The translations under genes and the position numbers were made by a program. A stretch of DNA of 64,000 bases, taken from positions 1 through 64,000 of the forward strand of contig DUMO01000051.1 of assembly GCA_012839865.1 (NCBI GenBank). The letters are read 5' to 3'. This stretch comes from Clostridiaceae bacterium. GTDB lineage: Bacteria; Bacillota; Clostridia; CAYPLH01; DUMO01. Below are positions 8,219 to 19,362 of the stretch, piece by piece. The notes beneath the pieces were generated by a model that had not been told where the DNA came from, did not search any database, and was given only the letters and a program-made list of their open reading frames with translations. The number at the start of each line of letters is the position of its first letter. The first letter of the stretch is position 1.

Positions 8219-9972
8219 TGGATTAACACCTCATCAATTTGTTTCAGTTCGAAGAAATCCTTGCATTGATCCATATAAGTCCTGTAATAGTATCCTTGCA
8301 AGGCAATCAACGAATCGTGGGTACCCCGTTCAACAATCCTGCCCTGGTCAAGTACAATAATCTGATCGGCATTTTTAACTGAAGATATCCTGTGGGCAAT
8401 AATGATTGTCGTTTTATTTTTTTGAATCTTGTCAAGGGCTGTTTGAATCTCGTATTCGGTTTCCATGTCAACACTTGATGTACTATCGTCAAGGACCAGT
8501 ATTGGTGCATTTTTTAAAATTGCCCTTGCCAATGCGATCCTTTGTCTCTGTCCACCTGAAAGACCCATACCTCTTTCACCGATAATGGTGTTGTATCCCA
8601 GGGGCATGTTCATTATAAATTCATGAGCCTGGGCTGCCTTTGCAGCTTCCACTATCTTATCCATGCCGGCATCCGGCACCGCAAAAGATATGTTTGCTTC
8701 TATAGTATCCGAGAACAAAAATGTTTCCTGCATGACATAGCTGATTTGCTGCCGCAATTCTTTTAATTTGTATTTTTTTATGTCAATTCCGTCAATGGTG
8801 ATTTTTCCCTGGGTGCAGTCATAGAACCGGCCTAAAAGGTTAATAATGGTTGTTTTCCCGGAACCTGTGGCTCCGACTATGCCAAGGGTCTTGCCGGGTT
8901 CAAGATCAAGATTTATATTGTGTAAAACATAATTTTCATTGTATTTGAACGATACATTGTCGAAAACTATATGCCCCTGGAAATTTCCAGGAAAGACAGG
9001 GTTTTCGCTTTCTTTAAGAGAACTTCCGATGCTCATGAGTTCAAGGACTCTCTCGCCGGAAGAAATTGCATGGGCAACCGTGTTTATTATTGAACCGTAT
9101 GACCGCATCGGGCTTGTTATCATCCAAATATATCCTGTAAACGCAACAAGGGTACCAAGGGATATTTTATTTGCCACAACCATATAGCCGCCGGCCCATA
9201 AAAACAGTACGGAACCCAGCCCGCTGATAAAGTCCATTACCGGGTAATAATCAGCCCATGTGGAACTGGCTTTTAAATGCTTCTCAAGATGCTTTCTGTT
9301 TTCTGCCTTAAAAGTTTCTTTTTCATAATCTTCCTTTGCAAATGCCTTGACAACCCTGACACCCGCTATGTTCTCCTGGGCCCGGGTGTTTAAAACAGCA
9401 TTTTGCTCTCTGATGTCATTATATATTGGCCGGATAATTTTATTGAAACGCCATCCCACATATGCAAGAAAAGGTGCAGTAATTAAAACCAGAGAAGCCA
9501 TCATTGCGTTCATTGTAAATAAAATCACCGAAGAGGCGACAAAGTACACCAGGTTTTCAATTATTACTACAATTCCGCTGCAAATAAAACTTCTTACACC
9601 GTCAAGATCCGAAGTCAATCTCGACATTATTTCCCCAATACGTGTTTTGTCGTAATACTCATAGGGCATTTCCTGCAAATTCCCGTATATTTTTTTTCGA
9701 AGGTCAAACACAACATCCTGGGAAGTCTTTTCAAACATGTAGTGCCGGAAGAAGACCGATACTGAAATTATGGCTTCCAAACCAAATATAAGGGCAAGGA
9801 TGGTTGTTAACAGTTCTCTGTTGCCTTTTTCGATTACATCATCAATTAGTATTTTTGTAAGATAAGGGGAAATCAGCCTTAAAGTCAATACAATAATTAA
9901 GAGGCCTGTTGCTATGACAGTCCTCTTCCTGTAAGGTCTTAATAAACCAATTATTCTTTTGAAAATTTCCAA
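8215..9972 (-). CDS. ABC exporter, permease-ATPase fusion (first of pair)
   Basis: A type-I exporter half-transporter. It carries the six-helix membrane domain, then an NBD with Walker A GATGSGKTT, Q-loop VMQETFLFSDT, a canonical signature LSGGQRQR, Walker B ILVLDDSTSSVD and the H-loop IAHRISSVKNAD. Walker B ends in Asp-Asp rather than Asp-Glu, so the usual catalytic Glu is Asp. This makes this subunit the likely carrier of the degenerate Walker B of a heterodimeric exporter, complementing the partner's altered signature. The open frame runs to an ATG at 10035, but a TTG at 9972 behind GGGGG gives the family-typical start MEIFKRIIGLLRPY (585 residues). The longer start cannot be excluded. Confidence 0.92.
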   Translation of the reverse strand: MEIFKRIIGLLRPYRKRTVIATGLLIIVLTLRLISPYLTKILIDDVIEKGNRELLTTILALIFGLEAIISVSVFFRHYMFEKTSQDVVFDLRKKIYGNLQEMPYEYYDKTRIGEIMSRLTSDLDGVRSFICSGIVVIIENLVYFVASSVILFTMNAMMASLVLITAPFLAYVGWRFNKIIRPIYNDIREQNAVLNTRAQENIAGVRVVKAFAKEDYEKETFKAENRKHLEKHLKASSTWADYYPVMDFISGLGSVLFLWAGGYMVVANKISLGTLVAFTGYIWMITSPMRSYGSIINTVAHAISSGERVLELMSIGSSLKESENPVFPGNFQGHIVFDNVSFKYNENYVLHNINLDLEPGKTLGIVGATGSGKTTIINLLGRFYDCTQGKITIDGIDIKKYKLKELRQQISYVMQETFLFSDTIEANISFAVPDAGMDKIVEAAKAAQAHEFIMNMPLGYNTIIGERGMGLSGGQRQRIALARAILKNAPILVLDDSTSSVDMETEYEIQTALDKIQKNKTTIIIAHRISSVKNADQIIVLDQGRIVERGTHDSLIALQGYYYRTYMDQCKDFFELKQIDEVLIQ

Positions 9973-10220
9973 AAAACGACCCCCGTCGCAATGTATATTC
10001 CTGTTAATAATATTTTTCTTTTTCAAAAAGGTCAATGTTTATATAAACTCAAATTCCAAGATATTCTCATGGTTTTTATTGCTTTTTTAAATCTTGTGCC
10101 TTTATATGCAATTTAATCCTGATTGGTTTTAAATCCTTTCAAAAACTCCCGTTAACGTAAAGGAGTTTACATATTGCCGGCGAATATACTGTATATATGA
10201 TTTAAAGGTTGGGGATTTTA

Positions 10221-10748
10221 TTGGATATATCACTGGAAAACGAAGCCATCCGGATTTTTAGTCTTAAAGAAAGCCACTTAAGCATTTTGCTAAGGTTATA
10301 TAATAAATTTGAGGAGTTCAAGTTTGCAACCGGCTTTGTCGAGAAGGTTGATTTTAAAGATATTTGCAGAATATATGCTGAAGCAGTAAATGACAAACAT
10401 TCTTTTTTTGCAGGTATCTGCCCAAAAGACGGCAGCAGAATAATAGGTTTGATAAAAGGCGCTGTCAGGGGAGCGGTAAAAAAAGTTTTGTGGATTAATA
10501 CACTTCTTGTCGATACGGATTTTCAGAACAAGGGATATGGCACAATGTCTCTGAATCTCATACTTGAATACTTCTATAATGCTTTTGGAATACAGGATAT
10601 TTTTGTTTCAGTAATAAAAAGCAACGCCAAAGGCCTGAATTTCTGGGTCAACAAAGGCTTTAAGGAAATAAAGGGGTTAAGAATCATTAAAAATTTCGAT
10701 AACCTATGTCACAATGTACTGATCATGCATAAAATATATTATCCATAA
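10221..10748 (+). CDS. GNAT family N-acetyltransferase
   Basis: A 175-residue GNAT-fold acetyltransferase. The acetyl-CoA-binding motif A is visible as LLVDTDFQNKGYGTMSLNLI (Q/R-x-x-G-x-G/A), followed by SVIKSNAKGLNFWVNKGF, the typical motif B. The substrate is unknown. TTG 10221 lies 6-7 nt after GGGG; a TTG at 10209 is also in frame but has no clear ribosome binding site. It is divergent from the ABC exporter genes, with about 250 bp between the chosen starts, so shared regulation is possible but not shown. Confidence 0.82.
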   Translation: MDISLENEAIRIFSLKESHLSILLRLYNKFEEFKFATGFVEKVDFKDICRIYAEAVNDKHSFFAGICPKDGSRIIGLIKGAVRGAVKKVLWINTLLVDTDFQNKGYGTMSLNLILEYFYNAFGIQDIFVSVIKSNAKGLNFWVNKGFKEIKGLRIIKNFDNLCHNVLIMHKIYYP

Positions 10749-10837
10749 AATCCTGGAGCTGATTTTTCCTTCTAAACCGCAAAAATCTCTGAATATCAAC
10801 TCTTTTGAACAGCTACATAGATTGTTAAGGAAATTAT

Positions 10838-10867
10838 TTGACAAGTTTATTGCAAATTATGTATAAT
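10838..10867 (+). promoter_or_regulatory. Sigma-A-type promoter of NlpC/P60 gene
   Basis: Consensus TTGACA at 10838-10843, 18-bp spacer, TATAAT at 10862-10867. The implied leader is about 140 nt and includes AGGGA (10921-10925) and TCCCC (10944-10948), which can pair. I do not recognise a known aptamer; the conserved blocks of the c-di-AMP (ydaO) riboswitch, often found before such hydrolases, are absent. Confidence 0.7.
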
Positions 10868-11014
10868 CTATCTATGGCAAACTCTAGTAGTACTTAATAT
10901 TATTCAACCAAAAACCAGCCAGGGAAAGCCGTTTTGAAGGTTGATCCCCAGCCTGATGAATTTTGTTGATGTTGACTTTTTTATTGTTCAAACTACAACG
11001 GAGGACGGTAGCCT

Positions 11015-11887
11015 ATGTCTGACATGAAAAAAATTTGTTTTGCCTTTCTTGTAATTTGCGTTTCAATATTTGCTTTCAGCAGTATGGCGTTTGCAGATCA
11101 GAATCAAGTCGGAATAGTCACGGCGGATGTGCTGAATTTCAGGGAATCTCCAAGCCTGGACGCCAAAATACTTATGCAATTGCTGGAAGGCACCGAAGTA
11201 CAGGTTACCGGTTACAAAGATGGCTGGTACAATATAGTATACGAAGATGTTGCAGGCTGGGTTTTTGGAGAGTACCTCGATGTTGTCGATGAACCTTATA
11301 TGATTGGAGTAATGATCGCCTCCGATGTGAATGTAAGAAGCGGTCCTTCAACGGACCATTATGTCGTAGGAAGTCTCGACAAAGGTGATGAAATAAAAAT
11401 TACAGGCAGGTCAGGCAACTGGTACAGCATAAAATATGAAGACGGTCTGGATGCCTGGGTATTCGGGGATTATGTCAGAGTTGTTGATTCCGGTTCATCA
11501 AGGGGTAATGATTTGGCTACCAGAATTATAAAATATGCGAAAAATTTGCTGGGCATCAAATATGTCTATGGCGGGAACTCGCCTTCGGAAGGACTTGACT
11601 GCTCAGGCTTCGTCAAGTATGTATTCAACCATTTCGGAATTGATATTTACAGGGTGGCGGCAGACCAGGCCACCCAGGGAGAATATGTTGACCGTTCCGA
11701 ATTAAAGCCGGGTGACCTGGTGTTCTTTGATACCAACGGAGGACACGATTATATAAACCATGTTGGGATTTATGTCGGCGGCAATGAATTCATTCATGCT
11801 TCTTCCGGAAAAGGTTCGATAGTAATCAGTGAGCTGTCCGGGTTTTACAGCGAAAATTATATGAAAGCAAAAAGGTTTTTCAGATAA
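11015..11887 (+). CDS. SH3-domain NlpC/P60 peptidoglycan hydrolase
   Basis: A 290-residue secreted cell-wall hydrolase. Signal peptide about 1-27 (hydrophobic, ending SSMAFA). Two bacterial SH3 domains follow at about 33-92 and 97-157, each with the NFRESPS/NVRSGPS and WYNI/WYSI motifs that bind peptide stems. The C-terminal NlpC/P60 domain (about 168-290) has the catalytic Cys196 in GLDCSGFVKYVF, His249 in YINHVGIYVG and a third polar residue near His261. These enzymes typically cut the gamma-D-Glu to diamino-acid bond of stem peptides. ATG 11015 follows GGAGGACGG. It is a single gene with a strong promoter and a long leader. Confidence 0.93.
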   Translation: MSDMKKICFAFLVICVSIFAFSSMAFADQNQVGIVTADVLNFRESPSLDAKILMQLLEGTEVQVTGYKDGWYNIVYEDVAGWVFGEYLDVVDEPYMIGVMIASDVNVRSGPSTDHYVVGSLDKGDEIKITGRSGNWYSIKYEDGLDAWVFGDYVRVVDSGSSRGNDLATRIIKYAKNLLGIKYVYGGNSPSEGLDCSGFVKYVFNHFGIDIYRVAADQATQGEYVDRSELKPGDLVFFDTNGGHDYINHVGIYVGGNEFIHASSGKGSIVISELSGFYSENYMKAKRFFR

Positions 11888-12009
11888 ATAAACCCTGGAA
11901 AGTCCCGCCGGTATTTTCATGCACCGGGATAAGTTCCGCAGGTACCGGGAGCGTATATAAAGCACACTTTATCGTCAATTAAAAAGATTTAGAAGGCAAT
12001 TGTAATTTG

Positions 12010-14334
12010 ATGAAAAGACCTTTGTTTTTCTTCGTTTTGTTTTATATCTCAGGCATATTGCTTACTGCAAGCTTTGGCTTTCTGACTTCCGTTTTATTCA
12101 TCTCCGCCGCTTTGATTTTTGCACTTATATTTTTCTTCAGGAAAACTTCTGTCTGGATTCTTTTTTTATCTTTTATTTTTTTTACAGCCGGTTCAATTAA
12201 TTATGCCTATTCTACAGAACAGCTTAAATCATTTTATAACTTTACCCTGGAAGAAGCTGAATTTACGGGGGTTGTTGTTTCTGAGCCGGAAAAAAACGAA
12301 AGAACCACCAACTATGTTGTTGAAGTACTTAAAATTCAAACCAGGGATAAGATTTTTAAAATTAATAAGAAAATTCTTTTAACAGTTTACCTTCCCGGAA
12401 ATAAAACATACCCTTACGGTCAATATATAAATTTTACCTGCAAACCAGGCATTCCGGAAGGGCAAAGAAACCCGGGAGGATTCAACTATAGAAACTATCT
12501 TGCCCAGAAGAAAATATATGCTACAGCATTTGTTCGTGTTGAGGATATAAAAACAATTGACAAGACAAGGAAAAACTTTATTTATGCGGCTTCAATTGCT
12601 GTCAGGAACCGGATAATTGAATCGGTAAACAAATATATTCCCAAACAGAAAGCTGCATTGCTGACCGGTATGATTACAGGATACAGGGAGAACTTGAGCG
12701 ATGTGATAACCAACATGTTTTCTGAAACAGGTCTTATACATATTTTATCGGTTTCAGGACTGCATGTCGGTTTTATAATCCTGCCCTTAATGTTTATAGC
12801 AAAAAAACTAAGAATAAATCGTAAATTTTCTAATTCGCTGACAATTTTGCTGCTTTTGTTCTATTGTTTCATTACAGGTTTTACAGCATCTGTCGTTAGG
12901 GCTGTTATAATGGCGGCTACGGTTTTGTTCGGTAAAATAATCAACAGGGAAGCAGACGTACTTACCGGTATATCCTTTGCAGCTTTCGTCATATTGCTTT
13001 ACAACCCGTACAGCATTTATAATGTAGGCTTTCAGCTTTCCTTTGCAGCTACTTTGTCAATAGTGATATTTTTTCAAAAATTCAAGACAGCCCTGGGCAA
13101 GCTCAAATTTCCCGGCTATTTAACCGATGTTGTGTCAGTTACATCAGCGGCTCAATTAGGTATCCTGCCACTGGGGGTATATTACTTTAATACTGTTTCC
13201 TTAATATCGATAATCGCAAATATAATTGTATTGCCCTTTGTTCAGATAGCGCTGATTATTGGAATAATACTGATTATTTTAGATCAGATTAATGTATTTG
13301 CAGCCGGAATTGCTGCACAAATAGCCAATTTTTTTATCTCATTGATTTTGTATTCAACAGAAATTCTCTCAAATTTGAATTTTTCGTCTGTAAAAATAAT
13401 TACGCCCCCGGCAGCGCTGATAATTTTATATTATTTGATATTACTTTACTTAAGATACAGCAATAAGACTTTCAAGTATTTGAAGCCCACCGGACTGGTT
13501 TTCTTCCTGATATATGCTGTTTTGCTTTTCAGGCTGATTTGTCCTCCAAAACTTGAAGTGGTTTTTTTGGATGTGGGGGAGGGTGATTCAATTTTTATTA
13601 AAACAGCTTCCGGTAAAAACATACTGATAGACGGAGGCGGAGAAGAAGGAAAAAGGGTTGTACCGGATTTTCTTTTGGATTATGGCGTATGGAAGCTGGA
13701 TTTGGTTATTTCCACCCATTCCCATGCAGACCATGCAACGGGGCTCGTGCCTGTGCTTGAAAATTTCCGGGTCAGGCACCTTCTTTTGCCCGGAGGTGAA
13801 AACATGGACAATTTCAACACGCTCCTTTCCTGTATTGATGAAGACCGTACAACTGTATTTCGCTGCTTCAAAGGCAGTAAAATATACCTGGATGATAAAA
13901 CCATGATAACATTCCTGAATCCGGACAAGAACCTGGCTTATTCAGATTCATCTTTAAACAATGGCTCTATAGTGTTAAAATTTGAATATATGGATACTTC
14001 CATTTTATTTTGTGCAGATATCGAAAAAGAAGTGGAAGCTTTGCTTGCAAAAAATGGAGAATTCCTTGAAAGCGACATAATTAAGATAGCCCATCATGGC
14101 GCAGGCACTTCCTCAACAGAACTGTTCCTCGACAGCGTTAACCCAAAGGCAGGTATAATCAGTGTAGGGAAAAACAACTATGGGCATCCATCCATAACCA
14201 CTTTGGACAGGTTGACGGAAAGAGGAATAGTATGTCTTAGAACTGACCGGGACGGTGCCGTGATTTTAAAATCAGACGGAAAGACTATTAAAATAAACAA
14301 AATTTGTACAGGTGATTTGAAAAATGAGTATTGA
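12010..14334 (+). CDS. comEC: ComEC/Rec2 DNA-uptake channel protein
   Basis: A 774-residue polytopic membrane protein carrying single-stranded DNA across the cytoplasmic membrane during natural competence. N-terminal DUF4131 region with an OB-like part (about 25-170), the competence transmembrane core with LIHILSVSGLHVGFI (about 240-260) and GFTASVVRAVIM, then a C-terminal metallo-beta-lactamase-like domain with LDVGEGDSIFI, THSHADHATGL (HxHxDH intact) and IKIAHHGAGTSS. The intact metal ligands suggest an active nuclease domain. ATG 12010 is preceded by an in-frame TTG at 12007, which sits closer to AGAAGG (11991-11996), so either may be used. It overlaps holA by 11 nt, a common clostridial pairing. 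comEA was not found next to it. Confidence 0.94.
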   Translation: MKRPLFFFVLFYISGILLTASFGFLTSVLFISAALIFALIFFFRKTSVWILFLSFIFFTAGSINYAYSTEQLKSFYNFTLEEAEFTGVVVSEPEKNERTTNYVVEVLKIQTRDKIFKINKKILLTVYLPGNKTYPYGQYINFTCKPGIPEGQRNPGGFNYRNYLAQKKIYATAFVRVEDIKTIDKTRKNFIYAASIAVRNRIIESVNKYIPKQKAALLTGMITGYRENLSDVITNMFSETGLIHILSVSGLHVGFIILPLMFIAKKLRINRKFSNSLTILLLLFYCFITGFTASVVRAVIMAATVLFGKIINREADVLTGISFAAFVILLYNPYSIYNVGFQLSFAATLSIVIFFQKFKTALGKLKFPGYLTDVVSVTSAAQLGILPLGVYYFNTVSLISIIANIIVLPFVQIALIIGIILIILDQINVFAAGIAAQIANFFISLILYSTEILSNLNFSSVKIITPPAALIILYYLILLYLRYSNKTFKYLKPTGLVFFLIYAVLLFRLICPPKLEVVFLDVGEGDSIFIKTASGKNILIDGGGEEGKRVVPDFLLDYGVWKLDLVISTHSHADHATGLVPVLENFRVRHLLLPGGENMDNFNTLLSCIDEDRTTVFRCFKGSKIYLDDKTMITFLNPDKNLAYSDSSLNNGSIVLKFEYMDTSILFCADIEKEVEALLAKNGEFLESDIIKIAHHGAGTSSTELFLDSVNPKAGIISVGKNNYGHPSITTLDRLTERGIVCLRTDRDGAVILKSDGKTIKINKICTGDLKNEY

Positions 14335-15319
14335 GATTTTTAAGGAGCATCTGTCAGGGAACAAATTTGACAGCCTTTACCTTTTCTATGGACCGGAGGA
14401 GTTTCTTAAAAAGAAATATCTTGACAATATGGTGGATCTGAGCATAGAAAAAGGAACCGAAGCTCTTAATAAAATAGTTTTCAAAGGGGAAATCGATACC
14501 GGTAAGCTGATTGAAGCATGCAGGACAATGCCCTTTTTTTCAGAGAGGAAAATGGTTATAGTAAAAAACTCAGGCTTCTTCAAAAATAAGTCAGGCAATT
14601 ATGAAGACCTGATATCTTTTTTCAGTGTCATACCCAGTCATACCATTTTGGTTTTTGTTGAAGATGAAATTGATGCACGTCTGAAAATAACAAAAGCGAT
14701 AAAGGAAAAAGGGCTTATGGTGGAGTTGGAATACCAAAAGGCCGATGAACTGGCTAAATGGGTTATGAAGGGTTTCAAAACCTTTAATAAAGAAATAGAT
14801 TATAAAACCGCATCCTTGCTGGTGGAATATTGTGAACCGGGAATGACCGGTATTTATAACGAAATTGAAAAAATTACAGCTTATATGGGAGAAGAAAAAA
14901 AGGTACAGGCCAGGCACATTGAAGATGTTGTAACAAAATCAATAAAGGCTATAATATTTGATCTTCTGGATGCAATTTTTGAAAAGAAAAGTGAGAAAGC
15001 CATGGTTCTGTTCAGGGATATGCTGAATCTGAGGGAACCTGTTCCCCGTATATTGGTTATGGTTGCATGGCAGCTTCGTATGGTACTGGAACTGAAAGCC
15101 TGCCAGCAAAAGGGGATACCATTGCCAAAAGCAGCAGCCAGGCTTAAAATTGCTCCCTTTGTTCTAAAAAAGCTTACCCGGCAGATAGAGAATTACGATA
15201 TAGATACTTTAAAAAAGGCAATGGAAGACTGCCATAAGCTGGACCTCGGAATCAAAACCGGACAAATCGATCCGCAAACGGGTATGGAGATGCTGATACT
15301 AAAATATGCAGCTTCCTGA
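14324..15319 (+). CDS. holA: DNA polymerase III subunit delta
   Basis: The 331-residue delta subunit of the clamp loader, which opens the beta clamp on DNA. The N-terminal domain starts with the family-typical SLYLFYGPEEFLKKKYL, the GYGPE-like P-loop remnant. Later come MTGIYNEIEKI and the C-terminal collar helices with RMVLELKACQQKG and IKTGQIDP. Length is normal. ATG 14324 lies inside the comEC end (11-nt overlap) behind AGGTGAT, so translation is coupled. A bidirectional terminator shared with rpsT follows. Confidence 0.95.
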   Translation: MSIEIFKEHLSGNKFDSLYLFYGPEEFLKKKYLDNMVDLSIEKGTEALNKIVFKGEIDTGKLIEACRTMPFFSERKMVIVKNSGFFKNKSGNYEDLISFFSVIPSHTILVFVEDEIDARLKITKAIKEKGLMVELEYQKADELAKWVMKGFKTFNKEIDYKTASLLVEYCEPGMTGIYNEIEKITAYMGEEKKVQARHIEDVVTKSIKAIIFDLLDAIFEKKSEKAMVLFRDMLNLREPVPRILVMVAWQLRMVLELKACQQKGIPLPKAAARLKIAPFVLKKLTRQIENYDIDTLKKAMEDCHKLDLGIKTGQIDPQTGMEMLILKYAAS

Positions 15320-15404
15320 TGGGGCAAGTGAAATGAATACCGCCAGGCATTTCAAATTTTGCATTGTGTTTCTTGCGCAAAATTGAAATATAGTCTTAAA
15401 AAAT

Positions 15405-15438
15405 AAAAAAACGTACCATCTGATGTACGTTTTTTATT
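15405..15438. terminator. Bidirectional terminator between holA and rpsT
   Basis: Core stem ACGTAC (15411-15416) / GTACGT (15425-15430), extended by an A-run on the left and a T-run on the right, so it works for both the plus-strand comEC-holA transcript and the minus-strand rpsT transcript. Confidence 0.8.
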
Positions 15439-15472
15439 TGGAAGACTGTATTGAAAGCCGCGTAAAATCAAG

Positions 15473-15763
15473 CTATTCTGCAGCTTTGGCAGCATTTAAC
15501 ATCCTGGCCAATTGCGATTTTTTTCTCGCAGCGGTGTTCTTATGGATGATACCTTTAGCTGCGGCTTTATCTATTAATTTTACAGCATTAACATACTTTG
15601 AATCCATCGCTTCGTCTTTATTCTGAATAGCTTCCTTTGATTTCTTAACTGCAGTTCTTAAAGTAGATTTATTCATGCTGTTAATCAAGGTTCTCTTTTT
15701 GGTTTTTGTAGTCCACTTTAAAATTTTTGCAATTTTGTATGCTGATTTATTAGTAGATGCCAA
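15473..15763 (-). CDS. rpsT: 30S ribosomal protein S20
   Basis: A 96-residue basic helical protein that binds 16S rRNA. The family pattern is clear: an N-terminal NKSAYK stretch, a TKKRTLINSMNKSTLRTAVKK segment given here as its position (about residues 20-40) with key residues Asn-Lys-Ser-x-x-Arg, and the C-terminal KGIIHKNTAARKKSQLA. The start is TTG at 15763, behind a strong AGGAGGTGA; the longer open frame to 15895 has no ribosomal-protein character. It is divergent from gpr, as in many Clostridia, and ends at the shared bidirectional terminator. Confidence 0.95.
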   Translation of the reverse strand: MASTNKSAYKIAKILKWTTKTKKRTLINSMNKSTLRTAVKKSKEAIQNKDEAMDSKYVNAVKLIDKAAAKGIIHKNTAARKKSQLARMLNAAKAAE

Positions 15764-15998
15764 ATTTTTCACCTCCTGCGAGTAAATTAACCTTACACAT
15801 TTTATCATGAAAGTTTTCGCAATGCAAGGAGAACATAACACAAAGTTTTTGCAGCGATAATGTTTTTTACTTCTCTGTCTCAATTTTAGAAACAATCAGC
15901 CCTGATGCAGCTATTTACATCAGACTGCACAAATATTTTTTCTGCACAATGGGAAAATATTTAATAATAAATAAGTATTTTGGAAGGACTGATGCAGA

Positions 15999-17000
15999 TT
16001 GTACAATGGAAGAAGTGTAGTAACCGACCTTGCGGTGGAAGCAAGAGAAATTTTTCAAGAGCTTAAGAAAGAAGTAATGCAGGAGATGAGGGAACCTCCC
16101 GGAGTGGAGGTTGAAAATGCAGGTACAGATGAAATCAAAATAACACGGGTAAGGGTTGTTTCGCCTGAAGGAGAACAGTCAATAGGCAAGCCCATGGGAA
16201 ATTATATTACTCTTGAAATACAGGGACTTCGGGAGAATGACCAGCGAATATTTGAAGAAACATGCAAAACTTTAGGTCAGGAACTTGTTCCGATATTAAA
16301 ATTACATGAAAAATCCACAATTCTGGTCGTAGGGCTTGGAAACTGGAATGTTACAGCTGACGCCCTCGGACCCAAGGTTGTATCCAGCATTATGGTTACA
16401 CGGCATTTGACAGAGTATGTACCTGAACAAATAGATGAGGGAGTTAGACCGGTTTGTGCGATTGCCCCCGGGGTATTGGGTATAACCGGAATTGAAACCG
16501 GAGAGATAGTGAGAGGAATTGTTGACAGGATACGGCCAGACATCATTATAGCCATTGATGCGCTGGCTTCAAGGCGGATGGACAGAATCAACACCACCAT
16601 CCAGGTAGCTGATACAGGCATAACTCCCGGTTCTGGCGTAGGCAATAAAAGAATGGAACTATCACAAAAGACTTTAGGCTGCCCCGTTATAGCCATTGGT
16701 GTACCAACCGTTGTAGATGCCGCAACCATGGCAAATGACGCAATTGATCTTGTAATTGACAGTATGATAAAACAAGCCAACCAGGGCAGTGATTTTTACA
16801 ATATGCTGGCCAATCTGGACAGGGAAGACAAATACCGGCTTATCAGGGAAGTTATGAATCCTTATATCGGGAATCTTGTGGTAACTCCAAAAGAAATTGA
16901 CGAGCTGATTGACAGGACCTCCAAGGTTGTGGCAAACGGTTTGAATATTGCCCTGCATCAGGGTATAACCATGGAAGACGTGAACAGATATATCCACTAA
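15999..17000 (+). CDS. gpr: Spore protease GPR
   Basis: The 333-residue germination protease, which is made as a zymogen in the forespore and degrades small acid-soluble spore proteins at germination. Visible family features are the N-terminal VTDLAVEAREIF, in which the TDLAxEA motif resembles its own and SASP cleavage sites, then LVVGLGNWNVTADALGPKV, PGVLGITGIETGEIV, IIAIDALASR and NTTIQVADTGITPGSGVGN. TTG 15999 follows GGAAGG; the following residues put the TDLA motif at the expected distance. It marks the host as an endospore former. Forespore sigma-G control would be expected, but no confident promoter was identified. Confidence 0.96.
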   Translation: MYNGRSVVTDLAVEAREIFQELKKEVMQEMREPPGVEVENAGTDEIKITRVRVVSPEGEQSIGKPMGNYITLEIQGLRENDQRIFEETCKTLGQELVPILKLHEKSTILVVGLGNWNVTADALGPKVVSSIMVTRHLTEYVPEQIDEGVRPVCAIAPGVLGITGIETGEIVRGIVDRIRPDIIIAIDALASRRMDRINTTIQVADTGITPGSGVGNKRMELSQKTLGCPVIAIGVPTVVDAATMANDAIDLVIDSMIKQANQGSDFYNMLANLDREDKYRLIREVMNPYIGNLVVTPKEIDELIDRTSKVVANGLNIALHQGITMEDVNRYIH

Positions 17001-17049
17001 ACTCATACATTGACGTTCTTATGCAATAATTATATAATCACTCCTGTAG

Positions 17050-19119
<2,070 letters not shown>

Positions 19120-19206
19120 AGAAACGACATATATAATAGAAAAAGCTTTATGGTGCGGTGAAAGCTGCAAATCTGAAAATATAGGGAAAAGATGTATATG
19201 ATAGAA

Positions 19207-19235
19207 AAAGGGGCTTTACGCCCCTTTGCTTTTGC
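19207..19235 (+). terminator. Terminator after ligA
   Basis: Stem AAAGGGGC (19207-19214) / GCCCCTTT (19220-19227) with a 5-nt loop, followed by GCTTTTGC. A reasonable rho-independent terminator with a broken T-tract. Confidence 0.65.
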
Positions 19236-19362
19236 TCTGAATCAAATACCAATCCAACCGCACATCTATTCAGTGCAACTATTTAATTACATTGTTTATT
19301 GTTCAAAGATCCCAAAAGCTGTTGAAATTGAGCAATCAGCCCAATACAGCAATACACCCCGG

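Noticed and set aside
10868-11014. c-di-AMP (ydaO) riboswitch before the NlpC/P60 gene
   Set aside because: The conserved GGGGxACC and CCGxCAGCTAAC-like blocks are absent.
15423-15626. 67-codon plus-strand ORF
   Set aside because: Antisense to rpsT and begins within the terminator.
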